A stretch of DNA of 64,000 nt from Amycolatopsis sp. Its GTDB lineage: Bacteria > Actinomycetota > Actinomycetes > Mycobacteriales > Pseudonocardiaceae. The stretch covers positions 1 to 64,000 of the forward strand of contig NZ_JAODNM010000080.1 in the NCBI RefSeq assembly GCF_025464955.1. The letters are read 5' to 3'. Under the pieces are notes generated by a model, which had not been told where the DNA came from, ran no database searches, and saw nothing but the letters and a program-made list of their open reading frames with translations. Made by a program: the position numbers and the translations under genes. This document shows, piece by piece, positions 42,761 through 51,966 of this stretch (within the stretch, counting starts at the first letter, position 1; every line of letters begins with the position of its first letter).

Positions 42761-44041
42761 ATGAAACTGCATCGCACGCCGCATCCGTCCACTTGCGACA
42801 AGGACATCTCCAGCAAGGAGTTCTGGGCCAAGCCGTTCGACGAACGCGACGAGACGTTCCGGTGGCTTCGCGAGAACGCGCCGGTGAGCTGGCACCCGTC
42901 ACTCGAGGATCCGGCCTTGCCGGCGTCCGTCCATGGAGAGGCGGGCTTCTGGGCGTTGACGCTGGCCGAGGACATCACCTTCGCCAGCCGCAACCACGAG
43001 CAGTTCAGCTCCGAACTCGGTCTGCCGTATCTGCCGCCTCGTGCCGCGGGGGCACCGCTGATGGCTCCGTCGATTCTGGAGCTGGACCCGCCGCGGCACA
43101 CCGAGTACCGGAAGGTGCTTAGCTCGGCGTTCACACCGAAGGCGGTGGGGCTGCTCACGGAGAAGATCGAGCAGCGCGCCGAGCAGATCGTCGACCGTGT
43201 CGTGGGAGGGGGCGCGTTCGATTTCGTCGCCGAAGTGTCCTCGAAACTCCCGATGCTGACCGTCGCGGACCTCGTCGGCGTTCCGGCGGACAAGGTCACG
43301 TCGTTCGCGGAGGCGGGCAACAATCTCGCCGCGCTCGAGGATCCCGAAACCCTGAGCAAACTGCCCGCCGGCGTGACGCCGCACGAGTGGGCGAACCAGC
43401 AGGTCGCGTACCTGATGGAAACGGGGATCGAGCTTGCCGAGGCCCGGCGGGCGCACCCCGAGGACGACATCGTCACCAGGCTGGTCACGGCGGACGTCGG
43501 CGGGCGCAAGCTCGGCAACGAGGACATCGGCACCATGATGATCCTGTTGAGCGTCGCCGGAAACGACACGACCAAGCAGACAACCAGCCATACCGTGGTC
43601 AACCTGGCTCGGCATCCCGCGCAGCGGGAGTGGCTGATCGAGGACTTCGGCGGCCGGATCATGGGGTCGATCGAGGAGTTCGTGCGGCACGCGACGCCGG
43701 TCATGATGTTCGCGCGGACCGCCACCCGGGACACCGAGATCCGGGGGACCGAGATCACCGCGGGGGACAAGGTCGCGCTGCTCTACTGCTCGGGCAACCG
43801 GGACCCGACGGTGTTTCCCGACCCGGAGACCTTCGACCTGACCCGGCGGGCGTTCGGGCACGTCGGGTTCGGTGGCGGTGGCGTGCACTTCTGCCTGGGC
43901 AACGGTGTGGCGAAGGCGCAGCTGCGCGCGCTGTTCCGCCAGATCCTCACCAAGCTTCCCCACCTCGATGTCGGCGAGCCGGAGCTACTGAGCGGCGGGG
44001 GCATGAACGGCATCAAGCGCCTGCCGGTAACGGTCAGCTGA
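42761..44041 (+). CDS. Cytochrome P450
   Basis: A 426-residue bacterial P450. The I-helix oxygen-binding motif is AGNDTTKQ, the K-helix ExxR is EEFVR, and the haem loop FGGGGVHFCLGNGVAKAQ places the cysteine ligand at residue 378. It resembles the actinobacterial CYP families (CYP125/142/124-like) that hydroxylate a terminal methyl of steroid or terpenoid side chains. That resemblance is a judgement from context and general motifs. Start ATG 42761 fits family length; the frame is open further upstream to 42674. It heads an operon with its own ferredoxin, reductase, alcohol and aldehyde dehydrogenases. A decayed fragment of a sister copy lies at 29.2 kb. Confidence 0.95.
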   Translation: MKLHRTPHPSTCDKDISSKEFWAKPFDERDETFRWLRENAPVSWHPSLEDPALPASVHGEAGFWALTLAEDITFASRNHEQFSSELGLPYLPPRAAGAPLMAPSILELDPPRHTEYRKVLSSAFTPKAVGLLTEKIEQRAEQIVDRVVGGGAFDFVAEVSSKLPMLTVADLVGVPADKVTSFAEAGNNLAALEDPETLSKLPAGVTPHEWANQQVAYLMETGIELAEARRAHPEDDIVTRLVTADVGGRKLGNEDIGTMMILLSVAGNDTTKQTTSHTVVNLARHPAQREWLIEDFGGRIMGSIEEFVRHATPVMMFARTATRDTEIRGTEITAGDKVALLYCSGNRDPTVFPDPETFDLTRRAFGHVGFGGGGVHFCLGNGVAKAQLRALFRQILTKLPHLDVGEPELLSGGGMNGIKRLPVTVS

Positions 44042-44104
44042 CTAAGAGCCGCTAACACTACAACTGCTCGGCTCGCAACACGCAATCTGCGGTGTTGTCG
44101 TCGT

Positions 44105-44127
44105 CCCCGGTACAACAGAGGTACCGG
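44105..44127 (+). other. Intergenic hairpin between P450 and ferredoxin
   Basis: CCCGGTAC-AACAGAG-GTACCGGG, perfect 8-bp stem with 7-nt loop, in the 175-bp gap. No T-run follows, so partial termination, RNA processing or mRNA stabilisation to set the P450:ferredoxin ratio is possible. Confidence 0.5.
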
Positions 44128-44216
44128 GAACTCCTCCGCTTTGCATCTCACGCACCTGGACGCCCGCTCCCAGATCGAGCGCCACCGTATTAGCAGCTCT
44201 ACTGACAGGACAGATC

Positions 44217-44420
44217 ATGGAGATTCACGTCGACCGTGCGCGGTGCACAGGCATCGGGATGTGCGAGTCCGTCACTCCCGACTACTTCGAAGTGTTTGAC
44301 GACGGGACCCTTGTCCTGCATCGCGTCGACGTGCCCGAGCAGGACGTCGCGCTGATCGAGGACGCCGTGCGGGCGTGTCCGGCGGGCGCGCTGTCGCTGG
44401 AGAGCGGGCATGAGGTCTAA
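44217..44420 (+). CDS. 3Fe-4S ferredoxin
   Basis: A 67-residue ferredoxin with Cys10, Cys16 and Cys54 (RCTGIGMCES, ACPAGAL). The position between Cys10 and Cys16 that holds a cysteine in 4Fe-4S types is absent, so a 3Fe-4S cluster is expected, as in the ferredoxins that serve actinobacterial P450s. It lies 175 bp after the P450 and runs without gap into the ferredoxin reductase (TAA directly followed by GTG). It carries electrons from that reductase to the P450. Confidence 0.95.
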   Translation: MEIHVDRARCTGIGMCESVTPDYFEVFDDGTLVLHRVDVPEQDVALIEDAVRACPAGALSLESGHEV

Positions 44421-45686
44421 GTGGACGGATCGAAGGCGGGACTGGTCGTCGTCGGGGCGTCACTCGCGGGCCTGCGGGCGGTGGAGTCGGCGCGACGCGT
44501 GGGTTATCGCGGTCCGATCACGCTGATCGGAGAAGAGGTGCACGCCCCTTACGACCGCCCGCCGTTGTCCAAACAGTTTCTGGTGGACAAGCGAAACCCG
44601 GTACCGCTGTGTACCGAAGGGGAACTCCGCGAACGACTCGGCGTGCGACTCCTGTTGGGCTACAAGGCGGCCGGACTGGATCCGGACTCGCGCCTCGTGC
44701 GGCTCGATGACGGGTACCGGGTGCCTTACCACCGTGCGGTCATCGCGACCGGCGCGAAGGCACGAGGGCTGAACGGGTCGGGTGGGTTGGCCGGCGTGCA
44801 CACCCTGCGCACGGTGGAGGACGCTTCGACCATCCGCGAGGCGCTGACTCTGGGGGCGCGAGTCGTAGTCGTCGGTGCGGGATTCATCGGCGCGGAGATC
44901 GCATCGTCGGCGGTGTCCGTCGGCGCGACGGTGACCATCGTGGAGGCCGCGCTGGCACCACTGGTGCGGGCCGTGGGTGAAGTCGTGGGGACCGAACTGG
45001 CCAGGTTGCACGACCTGGCTGGTGTCCGTGTGGTGCTCGGCGCGCGCATCACCGAGCTGCTGGGGACGACACGCGTCACCGGGGTCCGCCTCGCCGACGG
45101 GCAAGGCGTCCCGGCCGACGTAGTGGTCGCCGGCATCGGCGCGGTTCCGGCTACCGAGTGGCTGAGCGGGTCAGGCGTCGTGCTCGATCCCGTCGGCGGC
45201 GGGATCGTCTGCGACGAGTTCCTGCGCACGTCGGTCGCGGGCGTCTACGCCGCCGGTGACGTGGCGTCCTGGCCGAACGCGATCATGGACCGGCGGATGC
45301 GGATGGAGAACTGGACCGGCGCCGCCGAACAGGGGGCGCGGGCGGCGATCAACGCGCTGTTCCCCGACCGTGCCAAGGCTTTCGAGACGGTTCCGTACTT
45401 CTGGAGCGACTGGTATGGCAGCCGCATCCAGTTCGCGGGCACCGCACTCGCCGAGCGGGCGGAGATCGTGACCGGTGATGTCGAGCACGCCCAGTTCGTC
45501 GCCCTCTACAGCACGGGTGGCCGCGTTGTCGGCGCGGCAACGCTCAACCGGCCGGCGAAGATCATGAAGCTGCGTCGGTTGATCGAGCGACGATCAAGCG
45601 TCGATGACGCCGTCCAGCTGCTTGAGCGGTCGCCCACCGCCGGAGTACCGGAACCTGCAGCAGGAAGAGCCCAATCATGCCCCTGA
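44421..45686 (+). CDS. Ferredoxin reductase, FAD-dependent (NAD(P)H)
   Basis: A 421-residue flavoprotein of the putidaredoxin-reductase/BphA4 type. The FAD motif is VVVGASLAGLRAVESAR, APYDRPPLSKQFL follows, the NAD(P) motif is VVVVGAGFIGAEIASSA near residue 145, the FAD-ribityl motif is VYAAGDVASWP, and the C-terminal domain has VPYFWSDWYGSRIQF. It passes electrons from NAD(P)H to the ferredoxin encoded immediately upstream. GTG directly follows the ferredoxin stop, and its own end overlaps the alcohol dehydrogenase start by 10 bp, so translation is coupled across the three genes. Confidence 0.95.
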   Translation: MDGSKAGLVVVGASLAGLRAVESARRVGYRGPITLIGEEVHAPYDRPPLSKQFLVDKRNPVPLCTEGELRERLGVRLLLGYKAAGLDPDSRLVRLDDGYRVPYHRAVIATGAKARGLNGSGGLAGVHTLRTVEDASTIREALTLGARVVVVGAGFIGAEIASSAVSVGATVTIVEAALAPLVRAVGEVVGTELARLHDLAGVRVVLGARITELLGTTRVTGVRLADGQGVPADVVVAGIGAVPATEWLSGSGVVLDPVGGGIVCDEFLRTSVAGVYAAGDVASWPNAIMDRRMRMENWTGAAEQGARAAINALFPDRAKAFETVPYFWSDWYGSRIQFAGTALAERAEIVTGDVEHAQFVALYSTGGRVVGAATLNRPAKIMKLRRLIERRSSVDDAVQLLERSPTAGVPEPAAGRAQSCP

Positions 45687-46777
45687 CCACCAAGGCCGCA
45701 GTCCTGCGCGCCGCCGATGGCCCGTTCGTCATCGAGGACGTAGTCCTCGACCCGCTGGGGCCTGAGGACCTGCTCGTGCGCATCGCGGGGACGGGCATGT
45801 GCCACACCGACCTGGTGGCCCGCGACCCTGCCTTTGCGGCCGCTCTGCTGCCCGCCGTACTCGGCCACGAAGGCTCCGGCGTCGTGACGGCGGTGGGAGG
45901 CGAGGTCACGGACTTCGAAGTCGGCGATCACGTGGTGATGTCGTTCGACTCGTGCGGCGGCTGCGGGTTGTGTCGAGGCGGTGACCCCGCCTATTGCGAG
46001 AATTTCCTGGCGAGCAATCTCTCCGGCCGGCGGCGGGACGGTCGCCCCGGGGCGACGGGAAGCGACGGTGCTACTGTCAACAGCCGGTGGTTCGCCCAGT
46101 CGTCGTACGCGGGGTTCGCCGTCGCGACCCGGCGCAACGCCGTCAAGGTCGATCCGGCCCTGCCGTTGGAGCTGCTGGGGCCGCTCGGGTGCGGCTTGCA
46201 GACCGGTGCCGGTGTCGTGTTCAACGAGATGAACCTGCGGCCGGGCCAGAGCGTCGCCGTGTTCGGTGCGGGCACCGTGGGGCTTGCGGCCGTGATGGCC
46301 GCGAAGATCGCGGGCGCGACGGACATCGTCGTGGTCGACACACATCCGGGCCGTCTGGAGATGGCGGTGGAGCTCGGCGCGACCCGCGTCTATCCGGGCA
46401 GCCTGGAGCTCGTCACCCGGATCCTGGGTGGTGAACCCGGCGTGGACCACACCTTGGACACCACCTCCGTGCCCGCGGTCATGGCTGCGGCGGTTCAGGT
46501 TCTCGCCCCCCGCGGCGGCGCGGTCCTGGTGGGTGGGGGAGCGGGGGCGTTGACGATCCGTCCACCCCAGCTCGCCGGGCGGCGCCTCACCTACGTGCTG
46601 GAAGGAAGTGCGGTCCCGCAGGAGTTCATTCCGATCCTGCTCGGGCATTGGCGGGACGGCAGGTTCCCGTTCGACCGGCTTATCCGCACGTACCCGCTCT
46701 CGGAGATCAATCAGGCCGAAGCCGATTCGCTGTCCGGAGTGACGATCAAACCCGTCCTGATCCCGGAAAGCGTCTGA
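45677..46777 (+). CDS. Zinc alcohol dehydrogenase (aryl/class III-like, MDR)
   Basis: A 366-residue zinc-dependent alcohol dehydrogenase. The catalytic-zinc cysteine is in GTGMCHTDL, GHEGSGVVTAVG holds the zinc histidine, the structural-zinc cysteines are in CGGCGLCRGGDPAYC, and the Rossmann motif is VFGAGTVGLAAVMAA. The pattern is that of aryl-alcohol or long-chain alcohol dehydrogenases with NAD. Its start lies inside the reductase gene (10-bp overlap). It would oxidise the primary alcohol made by the P450 to the aldehyde, and the aldehyde dehydrogenase 31 bp downstream would finish to the acid. Confidence 0.93.
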   Translation: MPLTTKAAVLRAADGPFVIEDVVLDPLGPEDLLVRIAGTGMCHTDLVARDPAFAAALLPAVLGHEGSGVVTAVGGEVTDFEVGDHVVMSFDSCGGCGLCRGGDPAYCENFLASNLSGRRRDGRPGATGSDGATVNSRWFAQSSYAGFAVATRRNAVKVDPALPLELLGPLGCGLQTGAGVVFNEMNLRPGQSVAVFGAGTVGLAAVMAAKIAGATDIVVVDTHPGRLEMAVELGATRVYPGSLELVTRILGGEPGVDHTLDTTSVPAVMAAAVQVLAPRGGAVLVGGGAGALTIRPPQLAGRRLTYVLEGSAVPQEFIPILLGHWRDGRFPFDRLIRTYPLSEINQAEADSLSGVTIKPVLIPESV

Positions 46778-46808
46778 CTGTCGTGCCGCGACGATTGGAA
46801 GGCAGCTG

Positions 46809-48257
46809 ATGACCAGGCAGAGTACGACCAGGCAGGGCACTGAGCCGACACCCGCGACGGCCGACGGCGTCGACCTGTCTACAGCGGACAAGTTCGGAAT
46901 CGTGAATCCTGCCACCGGCCGGGTGTTCGCGCACGCGCCGGCGGTCGGGGTCGACCAGCTCGACCACGTGTTCAGCACCGCGCAACGCGCTTACGACAGT
47001 TGGCAGGACGACGAACCCGCGCGGCGCGCAGCGCTACGCGCCGCCGCGGACCGTCTCGACTCGGCTGCCGACGAACTTGCCCCCCTGCTCACTGCCGAAC
47101 AGGGTAAACCGCTCCTCCACGCGCGAGACGAGATCACGAGATCCGCGCTGTGGTTACGGTACTTCGCCGACCTCGAGGTGCCTCGGGAAATCGTCCGCGA
47201 CGACGCCGAGGCGTACCAGGAGGTCGTCCGCAGGCCGCTCGGTGTGGTCGTCGCGATCACCCCGTGGAACTTCCCGATCATGCTCGCCTTCTGGAAGATC
47301 GCCCCGGCACTGCGCGCGGGCAACACCGTGGTGGTCAAGCCTTCGCCCTATACGCCGCTCACCATGCTCGCCGTGGGCAAGCTGCTCCGCGAGGTGCTGC
47401 CGGCGGGGGTCCTGAGCGTGATCAGCGGCCCGGAGCCCCTCGGCGCGGCGGCGGTGGCACACCGCATCCCCCGCAAGGTGAGCTTCACGGGCTCCACCGT
47501 CGTCGGCCGCCAGGTCGGAATCGCCGCGGCCGCCGACTTCAAGCGCGTCACGCTGGAGCTCGGCGGCAACGACCCGGCGATCCTCCTCGACGACGTCGAC
47601 GTCGACCGAATCGCACCATCCCTGTTCTGGAGCGCGTTCGTGAACAGCGGCCAGGTATGCCTCGGCGCCAAGCGCATCTACGTCCACCACTCGATCCATG
47701 CCAGGGTGGTCGAAGCGATGGCGGCACTCGCCGGCACGGTCGTGGTGGGCGACGGCGCGATGCCCGGCGCCCAGTTCGGTCCACTGAACAACCTTCCCCA
47801 GTTCGAGCGGGTCAAGGAGTTGGTCGGCGACGCGGTCCACCACGGGGCGGCGGTCGCGGCCGGCGGCGCACCGCTCGACCGCGACGGGTACTTCTACCCA
47901 CCCACCGTGCTGTCCGCCGTGACTGACGGCATTCGCGTCGTGGACGAGGAACAGTTCGGTCCGGTCATGCCCATCGTCGCCTTCGACGACGAAGCCGACG
48001 TAGTGCGGCGCGCCAACGCCAGCGCGTACGGCCTTACGGCGTCAGTGTGGTCGGCGGACCCCGAACGCGCCTACGCCCTCGCGGCCGAAGTCGACAGCGG
48101 CCAGGTCAGCGTCAACGTCCACGGTGGCGGGATCATGCCCACCTTGCCTTTCGGCGGCCACAAGGACAGCGGCATCGGCGTCGAGAACGGCCCGTGGGGC
48201 CTCGCGTCGTACACCGATATCCAAGTCATCGCCGGACCCCCACGCAACCCGTCCTGA
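46809..48257 (+). CDS. Aldehyde dehydrogenase (NAD(P)-dependent)
   Basis: A 482-residue aldehyde dehydrogenase. [33 protein letters not shown] (cofactor), TLELGGNDP with the catalytic glutamate, and [14 protein letters not shown] with the nucleophile cysteine are all present, as is the [11 protein letters not shown] motif. It converts the aldehyde to a carboxylic acid, the substrate type for the acyl-CoA synthetase at 40.1 kb. It follows the alcohol dehydrogenase by 31 bp in the P450 operon, with GH3 next. Confidence 0.95.
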   Translation: MTRQSTTRQGTEPTPATADGVDLSTADKFGIVNPATGRVFAHAPAVGVDQLDHVFSTAQRAYDSWQDDEPARRAALRAAADRLDSAADELAPLLTAEQGKPLLHARDEITRSALWLRYFADLEVPREIVRDDAEAYQEVVRRPLGVVVAITPWNFPIMLAFWKIAPALRAGNTVVVKPSPYTPLTMLAVGKLLREVLPAGVLSVISGPEPLGAAAVAHRIPRKVSFTGSTVVGRQVGIAAAADFKRVTLELGGNDPAILLDDVDVDRIAPSLFWSAFVNSGQVCLGAKRIYVHHSIHARVVEAMAALAGTVVVGDGAMPGAQFGPLNNLPQFERVKELVGDAVHHGAAVAAGGAPLDRDGYFYPPTVLSAVTDGIRVVDEEQFGPVMPIVAFDDEADVVRRANASAYGLTASVWSADPERAYALAAEVDSGQVSVNVHGGGIMPTLPFGGHKDSGIGVENGPWGLASYTDIQVIAGPPRNPS

Positions 48258-48289
48258 CCATGACAGCCACCGATGACGCTGGAGCCACC

Positions 48290-50455
48290 ATGACTGACCC
48301 TGTCTGCCCTCCCGGCACCGCCTTCGCCTACGTCGTCGACGCTGTCCGTGTCGGCGGCGACATCGCGACCGCCGTGGCGCGCCTGGTCAATCGCCTGACC
48401 GACGACGAGCTGCTGTGGCTGCTCGACGGGGATCGCACTGTGCTTGCCGGGCTCCGCGGGATCACCTCGGGGTACAACATGGTGGCCGTCGAGGCGGGCC
48501 GGGTCGACCGCCTCGGGATCCCCGGGATCCGGTTCACCGACGGACCACGGGGGGTGGTCATGGGCAGCTCGACCTCGTTCCCCGCCTCGATCGCCCGCGC
48601 CGCCGCGTGGGACACCGGCCTCGAACGCGCCATCGGCGACGCCATCGGGACCGAGGCCCGTGCCCTGGGCGCCAACCTGTTCGCCGGTATCTGCGTCAAC
48701 CTCGCCTACGCCCCTGGCTGGGGTCGCAGCCAGGAGTCCTACGGGGAGGACCCGGTCCTGATCGGCGCCATGGGCGCCGCCATGACCGAGGGAGTCAACC
48801 CCTGGGTGATGTCGTGTGTGAAGCACTTCGCGCTGAACTCCATGGAGGAGGCCCGTTTCTCCGTCGACGTCCAGGTCGCCGACGACGTACTGCACGAGGT
48901 CTACCTGCCCCACTTCCGCACGGTCGTGGCGGCCGGCGCGGACTGCGTGATGAGCGCGTACAACTCCGTCAACGGGGTCTGGGCAGGGGAGAACCGCCAC
49001 CTGCTCACCGAGGTGCTACGCGACGACTGGGGCTTCGGCGGGTTCGTGATGTCTGACTTCCTGTTCGGCCTGCGTAGCCCGATCGAGTCCGTCGCCGCGG
49101 GCCAGGACCTGGAGATGCCGCTGCGCCAGCAGCGCGCCCGCGTCCTTCCCGCCGCACTGGCCGACGGCCGCCTGGCCCGCGCCGATGTGCGGACCGCCGC
49201 CACCCGGATCCTCACCGCCCAAGTCCGCCTCGCCCTTCGCGCCCGGCCCACGCCCGCCGCGGACGTCGTGGCTTCCGCCGCGCACCGCGAGCTGGCTCGT
49301 GACGCCGCCCGCCGAGGGGTGGTGCTGCTGCGCAACGAGCAGGCGGACGGAGCCGCTGTCCTGCCGTTCTCCGTCGAGACTCTGGGGCGCCTCGCCGTCG
49401 TCGGGCGGCTGGCCGAGCAGCCCAATCTCGGGGATGCGGGGTCTTCGAAGGTCCGCCCACCGTCCACCAGCAGTGTCCTGGCCGGTCTCCGCGAACGTCT
49501 CGGGAACCGCGTCGTGCACGGCCGGGACCTCGCCGCCGCCACGGCGGCTGCCCGTACCGCCGATGCCGCGGTGGTCGTTGTCGGCCTCTCGTCGGTCGAC
49601 GAGGGCGAGGCCATGGCCGAGGTCGACCCCCAGGTGCTCCGGAGGCTGGGTGGGATCACCCGGGTCCCCGGCGTCGCCTGGCTGCTGAGCAAAGTCGTGG
49701 CTGCCGGTGACCGCAGCAAGAAGACCGGCGGGGACCGGCGCGACCTGCGCCTGCACGCCGATGATGTCGCACTGGTCCAGGCCGTGGCCGCGGTCAACCC
49801 GCGAACCGTCGTCGTGGTGATCGCCGGCGGCGCCGTCGTGCTGGATCCGTGGGAGGACGAGGTCGCCGGGATCCTGCTGGCCTGGTATCCCGGCATGGAA
49901 GGTGGGCGGGCGATCGCCGACCTGCTGCTCGGTGAAGCCGAACCCGGTGGGCGACTGCCGGTCGCCATCCCCCGTCGTCGCGAAGATCTCCCAGTCGTGG
50001 ACTGGAGCGCCCGCACGGTGGCCTACGGGCGCTGGTGGGGGCAGCGCAAGCTCGACCGGGACGGCACGACCGCGGCGTACCCGTTCGGCTTCGGCTTGGG
50101 CTACACCACGTTCACGCTCGCGGATCTGCGCGTCGGGCCGGTCGAGGGCGAACGGTTCACCGCGACCGTGTCGGTGACCAACACGGGTCCGCGCACCGGC
50201 CGCCACGTCGTCCAGATCTACGCCCACCTGCCCGAGCAGGAACGGATTGTGCGGGCGCTGATCGGTTTCCAGGCTGTACCCGACGTAGCGTCCGACGAGA
50301 GCCGGACCGTGACTGTGGACTGCACCACCCGGCCGCTGCAACGCTGGGCGCACGACGGCTTCACGATCGACCATCTCACCACCGTGCCGGTCGAGGCAGC
50401 GTCCTGGTCCGGAGATCCGTCAGCGGCTGCGGGTGTGTTCAGAACGGGGCCGTGA
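48290..50455 (+). CDS. GH3 glycoside hydrolase
   Basis: About 721 residues of family GH3: FTDGPRGVVMG, WGRSQESYGEDPVLIG, VKHFALNSMEEARF, nucleophile Asp in FVMSDFLFG, then the second domain and a short fibronectin-like C-terminus (VSVTNTGPRTGRHVVQIYAH). ATG 48290 has GGAG 5 bases upstream; ATG 48260 is an alternative. No signal peptide. It is the last gene of the P450 operon, 32 bp after the aldehyde dehydrogenase, and is a distinct paralog from the GH3 at 35-37.5 kb. Its presence implies that the compound degraded by the cluster arrives as a glycoside. Confidence 0.93.
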   Translation: MTDPVCPPGTAFAYVVDAVRVGGDIATAVARLVNRLTDDELLWLLDGDRTVLAGLRGITSGYNMVAVEAGRVDRLGIPGIRFTDGPRGVVMGSSTSFPASIARAAAWDTGLERAIGDAIGTEARALGANLFAGICVNLAYAPGWGRSQESYGEDPVLIGAMGAAMTEGVNPWVMSCVKHFALNSMEEARFSVDVQVADDVLHEVYLPHFRTVVAAGADCVMSAYNSVNGVWAGENRHLLTEVLRDDWGFGGFVMSDFLFGLRSPIESVAAGQDLEMPLRQQRARVLPAALADGRLARADVRTAATRILTAQVRLALRARPTPAADVVASAAHRELARDAARRGVVLLRNEQADGAAVLPFSVETLGRLAVVGRLAEQPNLGDAGSSKVRPPSTSSVLAGLRERLGNRVVHGRDLAAATAAARTADAAVVVVGLSSVDEGEAMAEVDPQVLRRLGGITRVPGVAWLLSKVVAAGDRSKKTGGDRRDLRLHADDVALVQAVAAVNPRTVVVVIAGGAVVLDPWEDEVAGILLAWYPGMEGGRAIADLLLGEAEPGGRLPVAIPRRREDLPVVDWSARTVAYGRWWGQRKLDRDGTTAAYPFGFGLGYTTFTLADLRVGPVEGERFTATVSVTNTGPRTGRHVVQIYAHLPEQERIVRALIGFQAVPDVASDESRTVTVDCTTRPLQRWAHDGFTIDHLTTVPVEAASWSGDPSAAAGVFRTGP

Positions 50456-50686
50456 GGTCATACCTGGAATTGTTAGAACGGCGCTCTCTGATCTTAGCCG
50501 TGGGCCTTGCTAGGAAAGGCGCTTTCGTCGCGGTGACTGCAAGGAACGTCCCTTTCGCCCGGCCGAGCGTGTCCGCCGCTTGCTACCGCGTGTCCGCGCT
50601 CTGGGTACGGCGTGCACAACCCGCCCGCTGCCTTGCGTGTCACCGAAGACCCACGGATGCGACCGGAGAGCCACAAAATGGCATCC

Positions 50687-50715
50687 TTGACACCGGTGAA
50701 ACGTCGTTCTAACGT
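50687..50715 (+). promoter_or_regulatory. Promoter P1 with KstR-like operator (amidohydrolase operon)
   Basis: Consensus -35 TTGACA (50687-50692), 17-bp spacer, TAACGT (50710-50715), with operator TGAAAC-GTC-GTTCTA at 50697-50711 in the spacer. The 230 bp before it, after the GH3 stop, hold no gene; a lone half-site TAGAAC occurs at about 50473. Confidence 0.75.
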
Positions 50716-50721
50716 CAGAGG

Positions 50722-50740
50722 TGAAACCAGGTTCTATTTT
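50722..50740 (+). promoter_or_regulatory. Second KstR-like operator (amidohydrolase operon)
   Basis: TGAAAC-CAG-GTTCTA at 50722-50736, same orientation and 25 bp downstream of the first, overlapping TATTTT (50735-50740), a possible second -10. Two tandem sites suggest tighter repression of the long downstream operon. Confidence 0.7.
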
Positions 50741-50772
50741 TGTCGACTTGCAGTCCACTGAAAGGACGCGAC

Positions 50773-51966
50773 GTGACCAGCGACGGCATCCGGGGATTTG
50801 ACGCGGACAATCACTACTACGAGGCCATGGACGCGTTCACCAGGCACATCGAGCCGGAGTACGCGAAGCGGTGTATGCAGTGGGCGAACATCGACGGCAA
50901 GTCCCGGCTTCTGGTGGGTGGCAAGATCAACCGATTCATCCCCAACCCGACGTTCGACAAGCTCGCCGCCCCGGGTTCCTTGGAGGACTTCTTCCGCGGA
51001 AAGAACGAAGGCGGCCAGTCCACAGTGGAACTCTTCGGTGAGCTGAAGCCGCCGAGCCCGGCCTACAGCGACCGCGATGCCCGGTTGGCGACCATGGACG
51101 AACAGCGTCTCGACGGGGTCCTGCTCTTCCCGACTCTCGGGGTGGGGATGGAGCAGGCGCTGCGCGCGGACATCCCCGCACTGACGGCGGCGTTCCGCGC
51201 CTTCAACCAGTGGCTGCGGGACGACTGGGGGCACGCCTACCGGGACCGCATCTTCGCCGCCCCCTACATCACGCTCGCCGACCCGGACAACGCCGTGGCG
51301 GAGTTGCGCCTGGCACTGGAGAACGGTGTGCGCGTGATCGACATGCAGGCGGGGCCGATCCTCACCGAGCGCGGCTGGAAAGCGCCGGGCGACCCGATGT
51401 TCGACCAGTTCTGGTCGCTGCTCAACGAGTCGCAGATCACCTTGGCCTACCACGCCGCGGACAACGCGTACGCCGACCTGCTGCCGCTGTGGGGCGAGAA
51501 GGCCGAGCTGGAGGCACACCGCAGTGCGCTGCTACGCGGCCTGCTGTCGGCCAACGCGGTGCCGGACATGATGGCCGCGCTGCTCAGCGGGGGGATCTTC
51601 GACCGCTACCCGAACGTGCGGGTCGCGGTCATCGAGACCGGCGCCGGCTGGGTCGGCCCGCTGTTCAAGGGCCTCAAGAAGTCCTATGGACAGCAGCCGA
51701 AGGCGTGGACGTCCGATCCGATCGAGACATTCCGACGGCACTTTTGGGTGGCCCCGTTCTACGAGGACGACCTCAACGAGCTCAAGGACCTGGTGGGCAT
51801 CGACCGAATCCTCTTCGGCTCCGACTGGCCGCACACCGAAGGGCTCTCCGAACCGCTCGCCTATGTCAAGGACATCGAGCGCGCCGGGCTGTCCGAGGTG
51901 GAGCGCGACAAGATCTTGCGGCACAACGGGGCCAGCCTCGTCCGGCCGGCCGCCGAGGTCCTGTGA
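50773..51966 (+). CDS. Amidohydrolase-2 family metal-dependent hydrolase (first of pair)
   Basis: A 397-residue TIM-barrel amidohydrolase_2 protein. DADNHYYEAMDAF replaces the usual HxH, LAYHAADNAYADLLP carries a metal histidine, VIETGAGWV follows, and LFGSDWPHTEGLS holds the Asp-Trp-Pro-His near the end. This family includes ACMSD-type decarboxylases and hydrolases that cut C-C bonds in cyclic keto acids. GTG 50773 follows AAAGGA by 6 bases. It opens the third operon of the cluster and overlaps the second amidohydrolase by 4 bp (GTGA), so the two probably form a heteromer. Confidence 0.9.
   Translation: MTSDGIRGFDADNHYYEAMDAFTRHIEPEYAKRCMQWANIDGKSRLLVGGKINRFIPNPTFDKLAAPGSLEDFFRGKNEGGQSTVELFGELKPPSPAYSDRDARLATMDEQRLDGVLLFPTLGVGMEQALRADIPALTAAFRAFNQWLRDDWGHAYRDRIFAAPYITLADPDNAVAELRLALENGVRVIDMQAGPILTERGWKAPGDPMFDQFWSLLNESQITLAYHAADNAYADLLPLWGEKAELEAHRSALLRGLLSANAVPDMMAALLSGGIFDRYPNVRVAVIETGAGWVGPLFKGLKKSYGQQPKAWTSDPIETFRRHFWVAPFYEDDLNELKDLVGIDRILFGSDWPHTEGLSEPLAYVKDIERAGLSEVERDKILRHNGASLVRPAAEVL

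Noticed and set aside
50473-50487. TAGAACGGCGCTCTC upstream of the amidohydrolase operon as an operator
   Set aside because: Only the left half-site matches; the right half is not symmetric.
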